Positions 11,461 through 23,042 of a stretch of DNA of 64,000 nt are shown here, piece after piece. The notes under the pieces are model-generated. The model was not told where the DNA came from. It saw only the letters and a program-made list of their open reading frames with translations, and ran no database searches. The DNA is taken from positions 48,998,594-49,062,593 of the forward strand of contig NC_059358.1 in the NCBI RefSeq assembly GCF_019703515.2. Direction: 5' to 3'. The first letter of the stretch is position 1. Every line of letters starts with the position of its first letter. The translations under genes were made by a program, and so were the position numbers. This DNA is from Myxocyprinus asiaticus. Lineage: Eukaryota > Chordata > Actinopteri > Cypriniformes > Catostomidae.

Positions 11461-12960
11461 ATGCTTTTCCGATTGTGTGTTATTCCTGGTTGCACTCGTT
11501 ATCTCTCACCTTCTGACAGTCACAATCACTGTCTTTCGTGTCTGGGCACTGCTCACGCGGAGACAGCGTTCGTGGATGGTCATGTTCTCATTGCGAGAAT
11601 ATGTCCATGGCAACATTGCAGTCACGGCTCGCCTTCGTAAGAAAGCGAGCCACCCCAGAGGCTCCTGCCTCAGTCCTTTTACCCACGGGTATGAGGCCAG
11701 CGCAGTTAGCACTAGGGGCTATTTGGGGACCCCAATGGGACCGCCTCTGCCGGGTATCCTCCCGTGGACCTCCCATTCCCCAGCACGCTTGTCTGTCCCG
11801 ATCGGGCTTCTGGATGAGTCCGCAGGCTCGTCTCACGGCAAGTTCGACCTCTTATTCGGAGCCCGCGAAAGTGATGAGCTCTCAAGCGCAGCATCGGAGA
11901 GTGGGCTCGTCCAGTCGGAAGCCTCAGCTGGGCTCCAGTCAGTCACAGGCTGACGCGGAGATGACGACATGCTTTCCCGGGCAGCCGCAAGCGTCGGCTA
12001 GAGTGGAACTCACTGCTCTTCCCTGAACCCTCGCGGCTCGGTGATTGGTTCCTGGGCTCGCGGCGCCGCTCAAAGCCACGCCCTGCCCCCGTTCCTTTCT
12101 TCCTGGAAGTTCACGAAGAGCTGACAAGGTCGCAGGAGGCACTTTTTACTGCCCGGTCCCGATCTTTTCAGCTTCGCCGCCCTCACTACCCTCGATGGTG
12201 GGGCGGCCAAGGGCTATTCGGCAATCCCCCGGTGGATAAAGGCGCTCGTGGTGCACCTATGCCAGCATGGCGCCGCCACCTGGCACAGGTGCCCAAAGCC
12301 CCCATCCAGGCCTGTTGGTTTACGTCGTCACTGACGGCTAAGGCCTGCGGTGCCGCTGGACATGCCACGTCCACCCTGCATGCCATGGCTCTCCTGCAGG
12401 TACACCAAGCCAAGGCACTAAAAGAGCTGCACGAGGGTAGTTCTGACCCAGGATTGATGCAGGAACTGCGCTCGGTGACCGACCTCGTTCTACGAGCGAC
12501 GGAGGTCACGGCGCGGTCTCTCGGGCAGATGATGGCCATACTAGTGGTCCAGGAGCGCAACCTTTGGCTCAACCTGGTCGAAATGGGTGAGGCCGACAAG
12601 ACACGATTCCTTGCTGCCCCCCTTTCCCAGGCGGGCCTATTTGGCGACACTGTCAAGGATTTTGCCCAGCAGTTTTCGATGGTAGAGCAGTAGATGGATG
12701 CTAGCTGGCATATCCTGCCCCGGCGCGGCTCAAGATCCCGCACCCCGTCTACTCATTGCCAAGGGCATCCCCCTGCGGTGACTGCACCGGCTCCGCTGCA
12801 GCTCACCCCTTTGGCCCGGCCCCGGCGTGGAGCCCACCGCAGGAAGCAGACGCCACCCATCTCGTGGCCTCCCAGAACCCGTGAAAGGCTTCAAAGTGCC
12901 CTTGAGACGGGTGACCCAGGGACAACGAAACCCGCTGCTCTGGAGCTGGTAAGCAGATCT
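11461..12960 (+). pseudogene. DIRS copy 1 gag-like gene, frameshifted
   Basis: Begins with MLFRLCVIPGC at 11461 and a Cys-rich N-terminal motif (CVIPGC, CLSCLG) shared with copy 2. A frameshift near 11620 breaks the N-terminal half. The C-terminal half is seen as the frame 12232-12693, with an Ala/Leu-rich helical region (HAMALLQVHQAKALKELH) ending in QQFSMVEQ and a stop. Copies 2 and 3 have the same segments. Presumed nucleocapsid or packaging protein; no known fold is recognisable by eye. Confidence 0.75.
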
Positions 12961-13262
12961 CCATGTTTTTGTTACCTTTTGCCTTTAATTGCGCTGCATG
13001 CCCAAGTGGCCGTAGTACTCAAGAGCTCAGCAAGAGCGGTTTCCTTGTTCTCTGGGTCACGTATCCGGTGTGCACAGCCGTCATCACGACCACCATCCAC
13101 CACTCTATTTGGCAGGTTTGGCGCTCCAGCGGCGGTCTCCTGCCCCTGAGCGCCCAGCTGTGGCACAAATCTGCCCACGATGTGACAGTCTCCACAGGTC
13201 ACGAGGACAGGCCTCTTCCTCCCCCGTCCCAGGCTGCTCCGGGGGTGGTCACAAGGAGCCAG

Positions 13263-14780
13263 GTAAGTGCTTCGATGTCCTTAGACTCAGCACGGCTACG
13301 ACGTGGGGTGGCACCTCGAGCTCCACCCCGCCACGAGGCCCCACCTGCCGGTACGTCCGATGACGTTGTCCCTTTGGTCCCCCTTGCACGGAACTTGGAC
13401 ACATGTCTTGCGCTTTCCAGTCTGTCGCGAGGGCTGGTCCGGACCGTCCGACTCGGCTGCGTGATTCACTTCGCCGGGCGTCTGCCCAGGTTCAGCGGTG
13501 TCCACTTCACCTTGGTGAAGGATGAAAACACTGCTACCTTGCGCGGAGATCGCTACCCTCCTATGGAAGGGCGCGATAGAACCTGTCCCTCCAGCCGAGA
13601 TGAAGAAGGGGTTTGTCGTACCGAAAAAGGCGGTGGGTTGCGGCCAATCTTGGACCTGTGAGTTCTGAACTAGGCTTTACACAGACTCCCGTTCAAGATG
13701 CTGATGCAAAAACGTATCCTGGCAAGCGTCTGGCATCAAGATTGGTTCACGGCGGTAGACCTGAAGGATGCGTACTTCCACGTCTCAATCCTTCCTCGAC
13801 CCAGACCCTTCCTGCGGTTTGCGTCCGAGAGTCAGGCGTATCAGTACAAAATCCTCCCTTTCGGCCTGTCCCTGTCTCCTCGCGTCTTTACGGAGGTCGC
13901 AGAGGCTGCCCTTGCCCCGTTAAGGGAGGTGGGCATTCGCGTTCTCAACTATCTTGACGACTGGCTAATCCTAGCTCATTCTCGAGACATGTTGTGCGCA
14001 CACAGGGACCTGGTGCTCTCACACCTCAGCCGACTAGGGCTTCAGGTCAACTAGGAAAAGAGCAAGCTCCTCCCAGTTCAGAGCATCTCTTTTCTCGGAT
14101 TGGAGTTGGACTCAGTCTCCTTGACGGCGCGCCTTACGAACGAGCGTGCCCAGTCAGTGCTGGCCTGTTTGAAGCCGTTCAAACAGAAAACAGCGGTTCC
14201 ACTGAAACATTTTCAGAGGCTTCTGGGGCATATGGCATCCTCGGCGGTGGCCACCCCGCTCGGGTTGATACCTATGAGGCCGCTTCAGCACTGGCTCCAG
14301 ACTCGAGTCCCGAGATGGGCATGGCACCACGGGACACATCGCGTGGTCATCACGCCGGTCTGTCACCGTCTTTTCAGCCCTTGGACCGACCTCTCATTTC
14401 TACGGGCAGGTGTTCCTCTAGAACTGGTCTCCAGGCACGTCGTGGTCACGACAGACGCCTCCAAAATGGCCTGGGGTGCTGTTTGCAATGGGTACGCAGC
14501 CGCCGGCCTCTGGACGGGTCCACAACTGCATTGGCACATCAACTGCCTCGAGTTGTTGTCAATTCTGCTCACCCTGCAGAGGTTTCGGCTGTTGATCCAG
14601 GGCAAGCACGTGTTAGTTCTGACAGACAACACGACAACGGTAGCATATGTCAACCACCAAGGCGGTTGTATGTCACAACCTGCCCGCCGTCTCCTCCTCT
14701 GGAGTCAGCAGCACTTCAAGTCGCTGCAAGCCACTCACATCCCGGGCAACCTCAACACTACAGCGGACGCGCTGTCATGA
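13263..14780 (+). pseudogene. DIRS copy 1 reverse transcriptase-RNase H, broken
   Basis: RT motifs in order: GGGLRPILDL followed by an in-frame TGA (13659-13661); LKDAYFHVSILPR; PFGLSLSPRVF; and the catalytic YLDDW (about 13950-13965), with both aspartates intact. A TAG follows at the VN-EKSK site (about 14052). The RNase H frame 14100-14780 shows TDAS, INCLEL, TDNT and TADALS, covering the DEDD set. Together these would copy the element RNA into DNA. There are several stops and shifts, yet catalytic residues are better kept than in copies 2 and 3. Confidence 0.88.
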
Positions 14781-15169
14781 CAGGTTACCCTCAGAGGAGA
14801 GTGGAGACTCCACCCTCAGGTGGTCCAGCTGATTTGGAGTCGATTCAACAGGCACAGGTGCACCTGTTCGCCTCCCAAGAATCCTCCCCACTGCCCGCTC
14901 TGGTATGCCCTGACACAGCTGGCCGCCTGGCATGAGCAAATATGCATTTCCCCCAGTGAGCCTGCTTGTACAGACCCTGTGCAAGGTCAGGGAGGATGAG
15001 GAGCAGGTCATCCTGGTAGCACCCTACTGGCCCGCCCAGACGTGGTGCTCGGACCTCACGCTCCTCACGACAGCTCCCCTCTGGTGAATTCCCCTGAGGA
15101 AGGACCTTCTTTCTCAGGGATGGGGCACCATCTGGCACCCGCACCCAGACCTCTGGAATCTACATGTCT
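14781..15169 (+). pseudogene. DIRS copy 1 linker between RNase H and recombinase, broken
   Basis: Continues the pol-like region after RNase H. Words such as LASQE-SSPLPA and LLAQTLCKVREDEEQVILVAP can be read in changing frames and match copy 3 (49100-49500). Copy 2 has lost this part through a deletion of about 510 bp. I assign no separate function. Confidence 0.6.
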
Positions 15170-16130
15170 GGCCCCTGGATGGGACGTGGAAGACCTAAAT
15201 GGTCTACCATTTGCGGTGGTAGACACGATCACTCCGGCTAGGGCCCCCCTACAAGGCGCCTGTATGCCTTTAAGTGGTGTCTGTTCGCTAAGTGGTGTTC
15301 TTCTCATTGGGAAGACCCCCAGAGATGCGCAGTCGGATCAGTGCTTTCCTTCCTGCAGGAGAGGTTGGAAGGGAGGCTGTCCCCTTCCACCTTGAAGGTG
15401 CACATTGCCGCCATAGCAGCACACCACGACGCAGTCGACAATAAGTCCTTAGGGAAGCATGACCTGATCATCAGGTTCCTAAGAGGCACCAGGAGGCTGA
15501 ATCCCTCCAGACCGCACCTCACCATCATCGGACCTCTGTAGTTCTTCAGGGTCTACAGAGAGCCCCCTTTGAGCCTTTGCAGCCAGCTGAGCTTAAGGCA
15601 CTCTCCTTGAAGACTGCCCTCCTGACTGCGCTCACTTCCATCAAGAGGGTAGGTGACCTGCAAGCGTTCTCTGTCAGTGAAACATGCCTGGAGTTCGGTC
15701 CGGGTTACTCTCACATGATTCTGAGACCCTGACAGGCTATGTGCCCAAGGTTCCCACCACCCCTTTAGGGACCAGGTGGTGAACCTGCAAGTGCTGCCCC
15801 AGGAGGAGGCAGACCCAGCCCTGTCGTTGCTGTGTCCGATGCGCGCTTTACGCATCTATTTGGATCGTATGCAGAGCTTTAGAATCTCTGAGCAGCTCCC
15901 GTCTGCTTTGGTGCACAGCGGAAAGGAAGCGCTGTCTCCAAGCAGAGGATCACCCACTGGCTCATTGACGCCATAACTATGGCATATGTCGCCTAGGACA
16001 TACCGCCCCCGGTAGGGCTACCAGCCCATTCTAACAGGGGTGTAGCGGCTCCCTGGGCCCTGGCCAGGGGTGCCTCTCTAACAGACATTTGTAGAGCAGG
16101 AAAAGAGGCCACGACTGGGTTAAGCCTGTC
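15170..16130 (+). pseudogene. DIRS copy 1 tyrosine recombinase, truncated
   Basis: The region TALTSIKRVGDL (about 15630-15665) carries the first catalytic Arg. HSNRGVAAPWAL (about 16030-16060) carries the His-x-x-Arg pair. The segment that should contain the nucleophilic Tyr is missing: after ICRAG (about 16100) the sequence jumps to the untranslated part starting AAAAGAGGCC. With the catalytic Tyr deleted, this copy could not integrate with its own enzyme. Frame changes occur also at about 15540 and 15735. Confidence 0.75.
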
Positions 16131-16308
16131 TCTATCTTTGGTAGTCGACTTGTCCCCAAAAAGGGCCATTCGACACTCATAACTATGTTGGGGGAGGTTA
16201 CGTGTCGACCTGGTGTGCTGGCTATGAGGCACACAGCAAGTCTGCCCACCACACACCGCCAGTTCACGTAACACAGTTCAGCCTTGTGGCGTTTCGTATA
16301 GGGACCCC

Positions 16309-16406
16309 TAGTGTCACTACATCGACACCAACGTCGAGTGAATGACAGATAGGGAACGTCATGGTTACTGGTGTAATCTCCGTTCCCTGATGGAGGGAAT
16401 GAGAAA
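16309..16406. repeat. DIRS copy 1 internal complementary region
   Basis: 16309-16356 is the reverse complement of the left element end. 16357-16406 is the reverse complement of the right element end. The junction is GGGAA|CGTC. This fused signature is used as a template to complete the circular DNA in DIRS replication, and it confirms the element ends at 11042 and 16684. Confidence 0.85.
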
Positions 16407-16478
16407 TTTTGTCCCTCCTGCCACAATGCTGAACTACCCACTGAAATGGATGGACCTTATATCGGCTCCTCAGCATAA

Positions 16479-16684
16479 AACCTGAATGAGTGGTTGCATA
16501 CCAGCTCCTTTTATACCCGTATGTCCAGGGGAGTGGCATGCAAATACAATGCAATTTTCATTGGCCTTTTATCAAAGACCAGAGATGTCTTGGAATCCCA
16601 AGAGTGACCGCTAGTGTCACTACATTGACAGCAACGTCTCGTTCCCTCCATCAGGGAACAGAGGTTACACCAGTAACCATGACG
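16479..16684. repeat. DIRS copy 1 right inverted terminal repeat
   Basis: Reverse complement of the left repeat over about 160 bp, extended by about 45 bp ending in CCAGTAACCATGACG that occurs only here and in the internal complementary region. Confidence 0.85.
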
Positions 16685-16699
16685 TATATGCTATTTCAG

Positions 16700-16795
16700 A
16701 ACAAAAACATAATTATCGAGATATATATAGAATATCGTCAATTTGCTGAAAAATATTGAGATATAATTTCTGAAGCCATATCGCCCAGCCCTACT
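16700..16795. mobile_element. hAT-like element end (fragment)
   Basis: GATATA-rich sequence ending in GCCATATCGCCCAGCCCTAC. Its reverse complement begins with the GTAGGGCTGGGCGATATGGC type of end common to vertebrate hAT elements. No matching opposite end was found, so it is a fragment. Confidence 0.45.
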
Positions 16796-18086
16796 TGTAT
16801 GTAGCTTTATTTTTAATGATCTATAATCTATACAACTTGTTTCAGAACAGTTGATGGTATATCCTGGTTACTGCTGGTTTGTGCTTTTATATCTTGTATA
16901 CATAGATAAAAGTTTCCACATTTGTTCCCCAATCTCATGTCATTATGCAGAGTGTAGGTGGTTTGTTGTATGTTCAGTGTGTCTGCATGAAGGCTAAACC
17001 ATTTCCAGATACAAACGGCTTTAGTCAGGCTCCGCCCAACCCAGATCGATCATATTTGGCTCTGCCCATCACACATGTAAGCCCATCAGGCTCCACCCAT
17101 GCCTCCAGGGTTTAGTCAGCTCAGGGTTTGAGGCTGAGCACAGTTGATTATTGAAGCTTTGAATGTCTGTCTCTTTGATTAAGAGGATGTGATTACTAAG
17201 GAGAGTTTTCTGAAAACATGGAGTGGAATGAAAAAGTAAAAGAATGATCACATGGAAACAACGAATGCAAGTTCTCATGAAATAACGTTGTGTAGTGTTG
17301 GTGTTCTTGGTTAAACAGATTTGGAAGTGCACCCATTAATAACAATAAATTAATAAATACCAATATTAATATTAATATCCCTCAAACAGTTTTGGGCACC
17401 ACATTGAAACACACTTAGAAAAACAATTTGCAAATAAAGTAAATTATGTTTTTACTGAAGTCTATGAATACATTACACTTTCTTTTAGAGTTAAGTTATT
17501 CTGTATTAATTATTAATAGGTTTATATAAAACATTAGAAGTCTATGGAATGTACCTATTAACATAAAAGTACATATTTGTGTGTGGAGGGTTGCAGTGTG
17601 AAGGAATGGGGTGTACACACACACACACACACACACACACATCCAGGGGACACAGCTGCCTTAACCAGGTGTCATTGTGAATTTGTGGTCTGTATGAAAT
17701 GGTAACTGGCTCAAAGACATTTAGGATTGCAATATTTGAGCTTATATGAAACTGCCATGCCTGATTTCTGCAGTGTTGTCATGAAAGTGATAAGGTAGTC
17801 AACTCTTGTCACCTCCTGAAGCAAATGGTTCCAGATCAATAAAAAGCACACAAACCAGAGCAGTAGTCAATGTAAGAACAGAGCTTTATTACAGTTATAT
17901 CTAAGACAAAATGTATAATACATAGATAGTTCTGCATGTCAAATTAAATCCCTTAAAACATTTCTTTGTCTCATATATATGTATTTGTAAACAATGCTTT
18001 GTGTTCTGAATTACCTAAATTAGACATAATTCACCACAAAGCTCACTCCTACTGTATATGCTGCATAATTATGTGGTGTGCTAATT
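16796..18086. other. Unassigned region with a CA microsatellite
   Basis: AT-rich sequence with no supported frame. The only clear structure is an (AC)n tract at 17613-17640. Confidence 0.5.
17613..17640. repeat. (AC)n microsatellite
   Basis: Fourteen uninterrupted AC repeats. Confidence 0.95.
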
Positions 18087-18187
18087 AGGGCCAAAGCACT
18101 GAAAGTGTGGAGGACCTATTGTTCTTCTAAGGATTATTAGGGCCTGAAGGTGCTAAAGTCCTGTTGTTTTTGGAATGTTTTTTCACA

Positions 18188-18219
<32 letters not shown>

Positions 18220-18740
18220 GGCCCAAGCACCGAAAGTGCAAGGCCCTATTGTTCTTCTAAGGATTTTTATTAGGGCCCAAGCACTGAAAGTGCGAGGTCC
18301 TATTGTTCTTCTAAAATTTTTTATTATTATTAGGGCCCAAGCACCGGAGGTGCTAAAGCCCTATTGTTTTTGAAATGTTTTTTTCACAGTTATTATTATT
18401 ATTAATATTATTATTATTAGGGCCCAAGCATTGAAAGTGTGAGGCCCTATTGTTCTTCTGAAGATTTTTATTATTATTATTAGGGCCCAAGCACCGGAGG
18501 TGCTAAAGCTCTATTGTTTTTGGAATGTTTTTTCACAATTATTATTATTGTTATTATTAGGGCCCGAGCACTGAAAGTGTGGAGCCTTATTGTTCTTCTA
18601 AAGATTATTATTATTTTTATTAGGGCCTGAGCACCAGAGGTGCTAAAGCCCTATTGTTTTTGGAATGTTTTTTCACAATTATTATTAGGGCCCAAACATT
18701 GAAAGTGCAGAGCCCTATTGTTCTTCTAAGGATTATTATT
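18087..18740. repeat. Array of about ten GGGCCC-family units separated by (TTA)n
   Basis: Each unit starts AGGGCCCAAGCAC, forms a small hairpin and is followed by TATTGTT and a TTA-rich tail. Starts lie near 18087, 18139, 18218, 18271, 18331, 18419, 18481, 18559, 18622 and 18687. Two subtypes alternate: one reads GCACC-GGA-GGTGC then TTTTTGGAATG, the other GCACT-GAA-AGTGC then TTCTTCTAAGGATT. The paired subtypes repeat about every 145 bp. The same unit starts occur at 28445 and 28513. Confidence 0.85.
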
Positions 18741-18759
18741 ATTATTTTATTATTATTAT

Positions 18760-19060
18760 TTTCAAGGTTTTCGGTATTTTGGGGTACATAACATGCATGA
18801 AAAATCTTGAAAGTTTGCACACACATCAGAGTCGCTGGCCATTAGGGCTTGGCAAAGTTGAAGGGGGGGTCATGCAGGAGGGGGCACTGCAGCACATCCC
18901 TTTTGAGCTACAGTCACCAGACTTTGTACACATATAGATCTCATCAAGCCAAACAACTTTTGTGCTGACAATCATAAGCTCTGTCCAAAAGGAAGTTGGC
19001 CATTTTGGATTGTTGAAAAATGCATGCTGTGGAATTTGATATACTCCTCAGAAAAAATAT
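18760..19060. repeat. GGGCCC-family body, partial copy
   Basis: Shares words with 28630-29350 and 51530-51860, such as GAAAGTTTGCACACACATC and the AAGGAAGTTGGCCATTTTGG segment. No coding frame. It is probably the inner part of the same non-autonomous element whose ends form the array on its left. Confidence 0.65.
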
Positions 19061-19116
19061 GTCCCTCATTGTGATTGCCTTCTCAGGCATATTGTTTGTG
19101 TGTATGTAGAGCATAT

Positions 19117-19119
<3 letters not shown>

Positions 19120-19168
<49 letters not shown>
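19120..19168. repeat. (TC)n microsatellite
   Basis: Uninterrupted TC dinucleotide tract of about 49 bases. Confidence 0.95.
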
Positions 19169-19171
<3 letters not shown>

Positions 19172-19502
19172 GATGTGGGGTAACCAGGTGATCTGATTGT
19201 TAATGGAGAGCAGCGGCACGCAGTGTGTTTCCTTCCTTCATAAACCGAGTGTTTCATGGCTGGGTTGTGCGATGGGTGTTTGTGAGCTGTGCCATCTTGG
19301 TCACCGGTGCTCTCGCACAAATACCCGCTGTTGTGTGGAAACGTTTAAACCACGTGTGTGACAACTAACCCCGCGTTTGAGTTTGAGCTCTTTTCCAGTC
19401 GAATCCCATAGAAAAATGCAAACAAATGTGTCCCCACTCAATATATACATCAACTGAGGTGCGGATGCAATCTTTGTTAATTAAAACATATCGTTTTATA
19501 TG

Positions 19503-19572
19503 GACGGATTAGAACCATTAACCTCTTATGCAATGGGCGAATTAATTACCACTAGACCACTCAGTCGGACTC
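19503..19572 (-). repeat. tRNA-like segment (pseudogene or SINE head)
   Basis: On the minus strand it contains a box A-like TGGTCTAGTGG and, about 35 bases on, a box B-like GGTTCTAATCC, with spacing like a tRNA gene. The anticodon stem does not pair and the acceptor ends are poor, so a working tRNA is unlikely. It may be the tRNA-derived head of a SINE; no tail was identified. Confidence 0.35.
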
Positions 19573-19980
19573 TTTTTATCAGCGCTGATTTATATACTTT
19601 TCCACTGACGTACAATATTTCATGACCGACAATAGTACACATAGAGATGAAGTTCTCAAATGTATAATGTTATTATGGGAGTCCCATCTATTTCCTTTAT
19701 GTTTGACAGCGGCAAAACAAATGCTTAAAGTCTGAAGTAGTCGCAACATTTCCAAATATACAGCAGCTGTTTGTATAATCTATATATTAACGGTGTATCC
19801 TTCTAAACATTCGCGGCACCGCAGACGGCACACATACATCTCAGCTTGCGTTTAATCTTCACCCTGCGTACTGAGAATGAGACACAAAAACCCGCATTTA
19901 TACAAAGAATCTCTAACATACACTTAAAATCCCCAATAGCTGTGTAATGAAATGTGATTATAATTTGAAGTGTTATTAAT

Positions 19981-20865
19981 ACAGTAGGAGAGAGCGGGGC
20001 ACAAACTAACACTTTTTGGTTTTCTTAAGTTTGTTTAAATGTACTTGGGGTTCGATGTATTTTTCTTTGCTCACATTAATTTCACATGTGTCTATTACAC
20101 ATGTGGTTTTGTTTCATGAATACAGCGTTTACTTTTTTCGCAATCTACCTCGAAAAAAAGAAAGTGAAACAGGAGAGGGGCACATTGTAACAAGACCATA
20201 TAACAGCTTAAAACCCCCCTCTAACAACTGTATCTGATCTAATTAAAAAGCCTAGAAGATAAACTAAATTTTCATGCCAATAAAAGCCATTTATTAACTT
20301 TACAATAATTTTGACACTTGACAATAAATACACAACAAAGCCACAGCATTGACCAAAATAATGCATGGATTGATAACAAAACACACACACACGCATTAAG
20401 GGAAATTATGTAAATGACATATCTTACTGCATGTAGTTTTTTTGGAATTGGGGCACATTTTAACGCAGTGTTACAACGTGCCCCGTTGGCGCAACTGGGA
20501 TTTAAACCTGGCTGGACACTTCTGCTGGCTATCTGAGAATTAAAAGACTATGTAAGATGCTAGCTAAAAGATTGGAGATTAAAATGATACCAAGTTTGCC
20601 TTATTTTAAATAAACAGTAAAAACAGAGATAAAAATTGACTCATGCAAATTTTTACTTTTGCTACCTTAAAATGAACTTTTGCCGATATCTTCCAAAGTT
20701 TTTTTTTTAATTTTTCCGCAATTTTCTTATCTACACAGTTTTGATATGGCAACAAGTAAACAAATGAAGATTCGTCTCACCAGCCTGTGTGGAAACATTT
20801 CAACCACGTGTGTGACAACTAGCCCCGTGGTAATTTGTGCCCCCTGCTACCCTAGGCTACGAATC
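19981..20865. mobile_element. Non-autonomous DNA transposon with inverted ends
   Basis: The left end AGGAGAGAGCGGGGCACAAA pairs imperfectly over about 28 bp with the reverse complement of the right end (TTTGTGCCCCCTGCTACCCT). GGGGCAC words recur inside (20180, 20450, 20480). There is no transposase. A related fragment at 19335-19375 shares CCACGTGTGTGACAACTA with 20803-20820. Superfamily not identified. Confidence 0.55.
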
Positions 20866-21405
20866 TGAAAATGGCAATATATGCTGAACACTTGTATGCT
20901 GAAAGTAAGTGTTCATAAATGTTTTTACTGATATAAAAATGTCAATTATATACAGTAGATATATGCAATATACAGAATATGACAATATGACAAAAATGAC
21001 AATTTTCATATATGTATCATGTTTTTTTAAACACTTGTGGAATTTAAATGTGTACATAAATGCTCAAATATATGAACTCTAATTGTATTTGTTCACAGTA
21101 GCGATTTCTCAGGGCCAGCAAAGCCTTCTCTGCTGGCATAACATGCCTAATAGCCCCCTAACCCTAAAGACAATGTAATAATGGCAACAGACCTAATTAT
21201 TGAATCCTCATTTGTATTTTAACTTAGATTTAATGTACATCTTTTTTAAACTTAGATAAGTTTTATTGCATTCTCTGAGACAGAAAATTATAACACAAAT
21301 AATTAAGGATCTTTCAATGCCCACAGCTTTCACTTAAATGTATGCTATTTGTGTGTGTGTGTGTTTTGTTTGTTTTTTTTTTTTGGTTGCTAACTGCATA
21401 TTTAG
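20866..21405. other. Unassigned AT-rich sequence
   Basis: No frame or repeat supported apart from a short GT/T-rich stretch at 21351-21385 next to DIRS copy 2. Confidence 0.45.
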
Positions 21406-21746
21406 TTCCCCATCTGTCACTCACTTGACATTGTGTCGATGTAGTAACACTAGGGGTCACTCTTGGGAGCCCCAAACACCTCTGCTTTTTGAAAAAAGGA
21501 CAATGGGGATTGGCGAGAGGAATTTGCATGCCACTCCCCCAGACAAATGGGTATAAAAGGAGCTGGTATGCAACCACTCATTCAGATTTTCTCTTCGGTG
21601 CCGAGCAGTTGCATTCAGTGCACTGAATTCAATTTCACCCCACCGATCACCTGGGTGCTTCGGCAGAACAACAAAAAGAGTATATTCTAAAAAAGAGTAC
21701 ATTTTCAATTCTAAAAGAGCGGCACACAAGGAACGTCTTTTTAAAG

Positions 21747-23042
21747 ATGCCTTTCCATTTGTGTGTTATTCCAGGTTGCGGTCGTTATCTCTCCGCTTCT
21801 GACGGCAACGATCGCTGTCTTACGTGTCTGGGCGCTGTCCACGCAGAGACTTCGTTCGTGGATGGGTCTTGTCCTCATTGCGAGAACATGACCATGGCAA
21901 CGTTGCGGTCGCGGCTTGCCTTCGTAAGAAAGCAAGCCACCCCAGTGGCTCCCCGCCTCGGTCCTTCTACCTATGGGTATGAGGCCGCGTCGGTTAGCAC
22001 TGGGGGCGGTTTGGGGACTCCAATGGGACCACTTCCGCCGGGTAAAAACCCCACGGACCTCCCATTCCTCCAGGAAGACGATGAGCTATCAAGCGCAGCA
22101 TCGGAGAGCGGGCTCATCCACTCTGATGTGGAGGCTTCGGATGGGCTTCCCCCTTCTGGTGTGGTCGCCCAGTCTCAGGCCGACGCGGAGATGACGGACA
22201 TGCTTTCCCGGGCAGCCACGAGCATTGGGAACCCTCCACACTCCCCTGAACCCTCGCGGCTCGATGATTGGTTCCTGGGCTAAGAACGCCGCTCATGGCC
22301 GCGTCCCGCCCCAGTTCCTTGCATGAGGAGCTGACAAGATCGTGGGAGGCACCTTTTACTACCCAGTCCCGATCTTTCAGCTCCTCCACTCTCACTACCC
22401 TCGATGGTGGGGCGGCCAGGTGGATAAGGCGCTTGCCGTGCACTTGTGCCTACAGAGTGCCACCACCTGGTGCGGGTGCCCAAAGCTCGTGTCCAGGCCT
22501 GTAGGTTTGCGTTGTCACTGACGGCTAAGGCCTGCAGTGCCGCTGGACATGCCACGTCCGCCCTGCATGCCATGGCTCTCCTGCAGGTACACCAAGCCAA
22601 GGCACTAAAAGAGCTGCACGAGGGTAGTTCTGACCCAGGATTGATGCAGGAACTGCGCTCGGCAACCGACCTCGCTCTCCGGGCGACGAAGGTCATGGCA
22701 CGGTCTCTCGGGCAGGTGATGTCCACCCTGGTGGTCCAGGAACGCCATCTTTGGCTCAACCTGGTCGACATGAGAGAGGCTGACAAGGCATGGTTCCTTG
22801 ATGCCCCCATCTCCCAGGTTGGCCTGTTCGGCAACACCGTCGAGGACTTTGCCCAGCAGTTCTCAGCGATGAAGCAGCAGATGGAGGCCATTCAACACAT
22901 CCTGCCCTGGCGCGGCTCAAGACCCAGCACCCTGTCTGCTCGTCGCCAAGGGCGTCCTCCTGCAGCAACAGCACTGGCTCCGCCGCAGCCTGCCCCCGCG
23001 GCCCGGTCCTGGCGTGGAGCCCACCGCAGGAAGGGTTCTTGA
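21747..23042 (+). pseudogene. DIRS copy 2 gag-like gene in two frames
   Basis: The best-kept gag of the three copies. 21747-22283 (178 codons) starts MPFHLCVIPGC and has a Cys-rich motif (CVIPGC, CLTCLG, CPHCENM), possibly a zinc-binding knuckle, and ends LDDWFLG. 22446-23042 (198 codons) carries the Ala/Leu-rich helical half (MALLQVHQAKALKELHEGSS) and a basic, Pro/Arg-rich tail. Sequence between the two is out of frame. Known DIRS ORF1 proteins are thought to be Gag-like; the zinc-binding idea is inference. Confidence 0.75.

Larger units (their letters stand above)
11042..16684 (+). mobile_element. DIRS-type retrotransposon copy 1, near full length
   Basis: A 5.6-kb plus-strand element with the DIRS hallmarks: unequal inverted terminal repeats (about 11042-11221 and 16479-16684), an internal complementary region (16309-16406) equal to the reverse complement of the two joined element ends, and gag, RT-RNase H and tyrosine-recombinase coding regions in order. 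No LTRs and no target duplication, as expected for integration by a tyrosine recombinase. Every frame has stops or shifts, so the copy is inactive, but its ends are complete. Confidence 0.93.

Noticed and set aside
12186..12743. Long minus-strand open frames in the DIRS copies
   Set aside because: Mirror frames of GC-rich gag sequence on the coding strand; no independent motifs.
18087..18740. Evenly repeated short units that could look like a CRISPR array
   Set aside because: Spacers are TTA-rich low-complexity tails and the units are dispersed elsewhere; the setting is a vertebrate genome.
19503..19572. A functional tRNA gene
   Set aside because: Box A and B are present but the anticodon and acceptor stems do not pair; listed only as tRNA-like.
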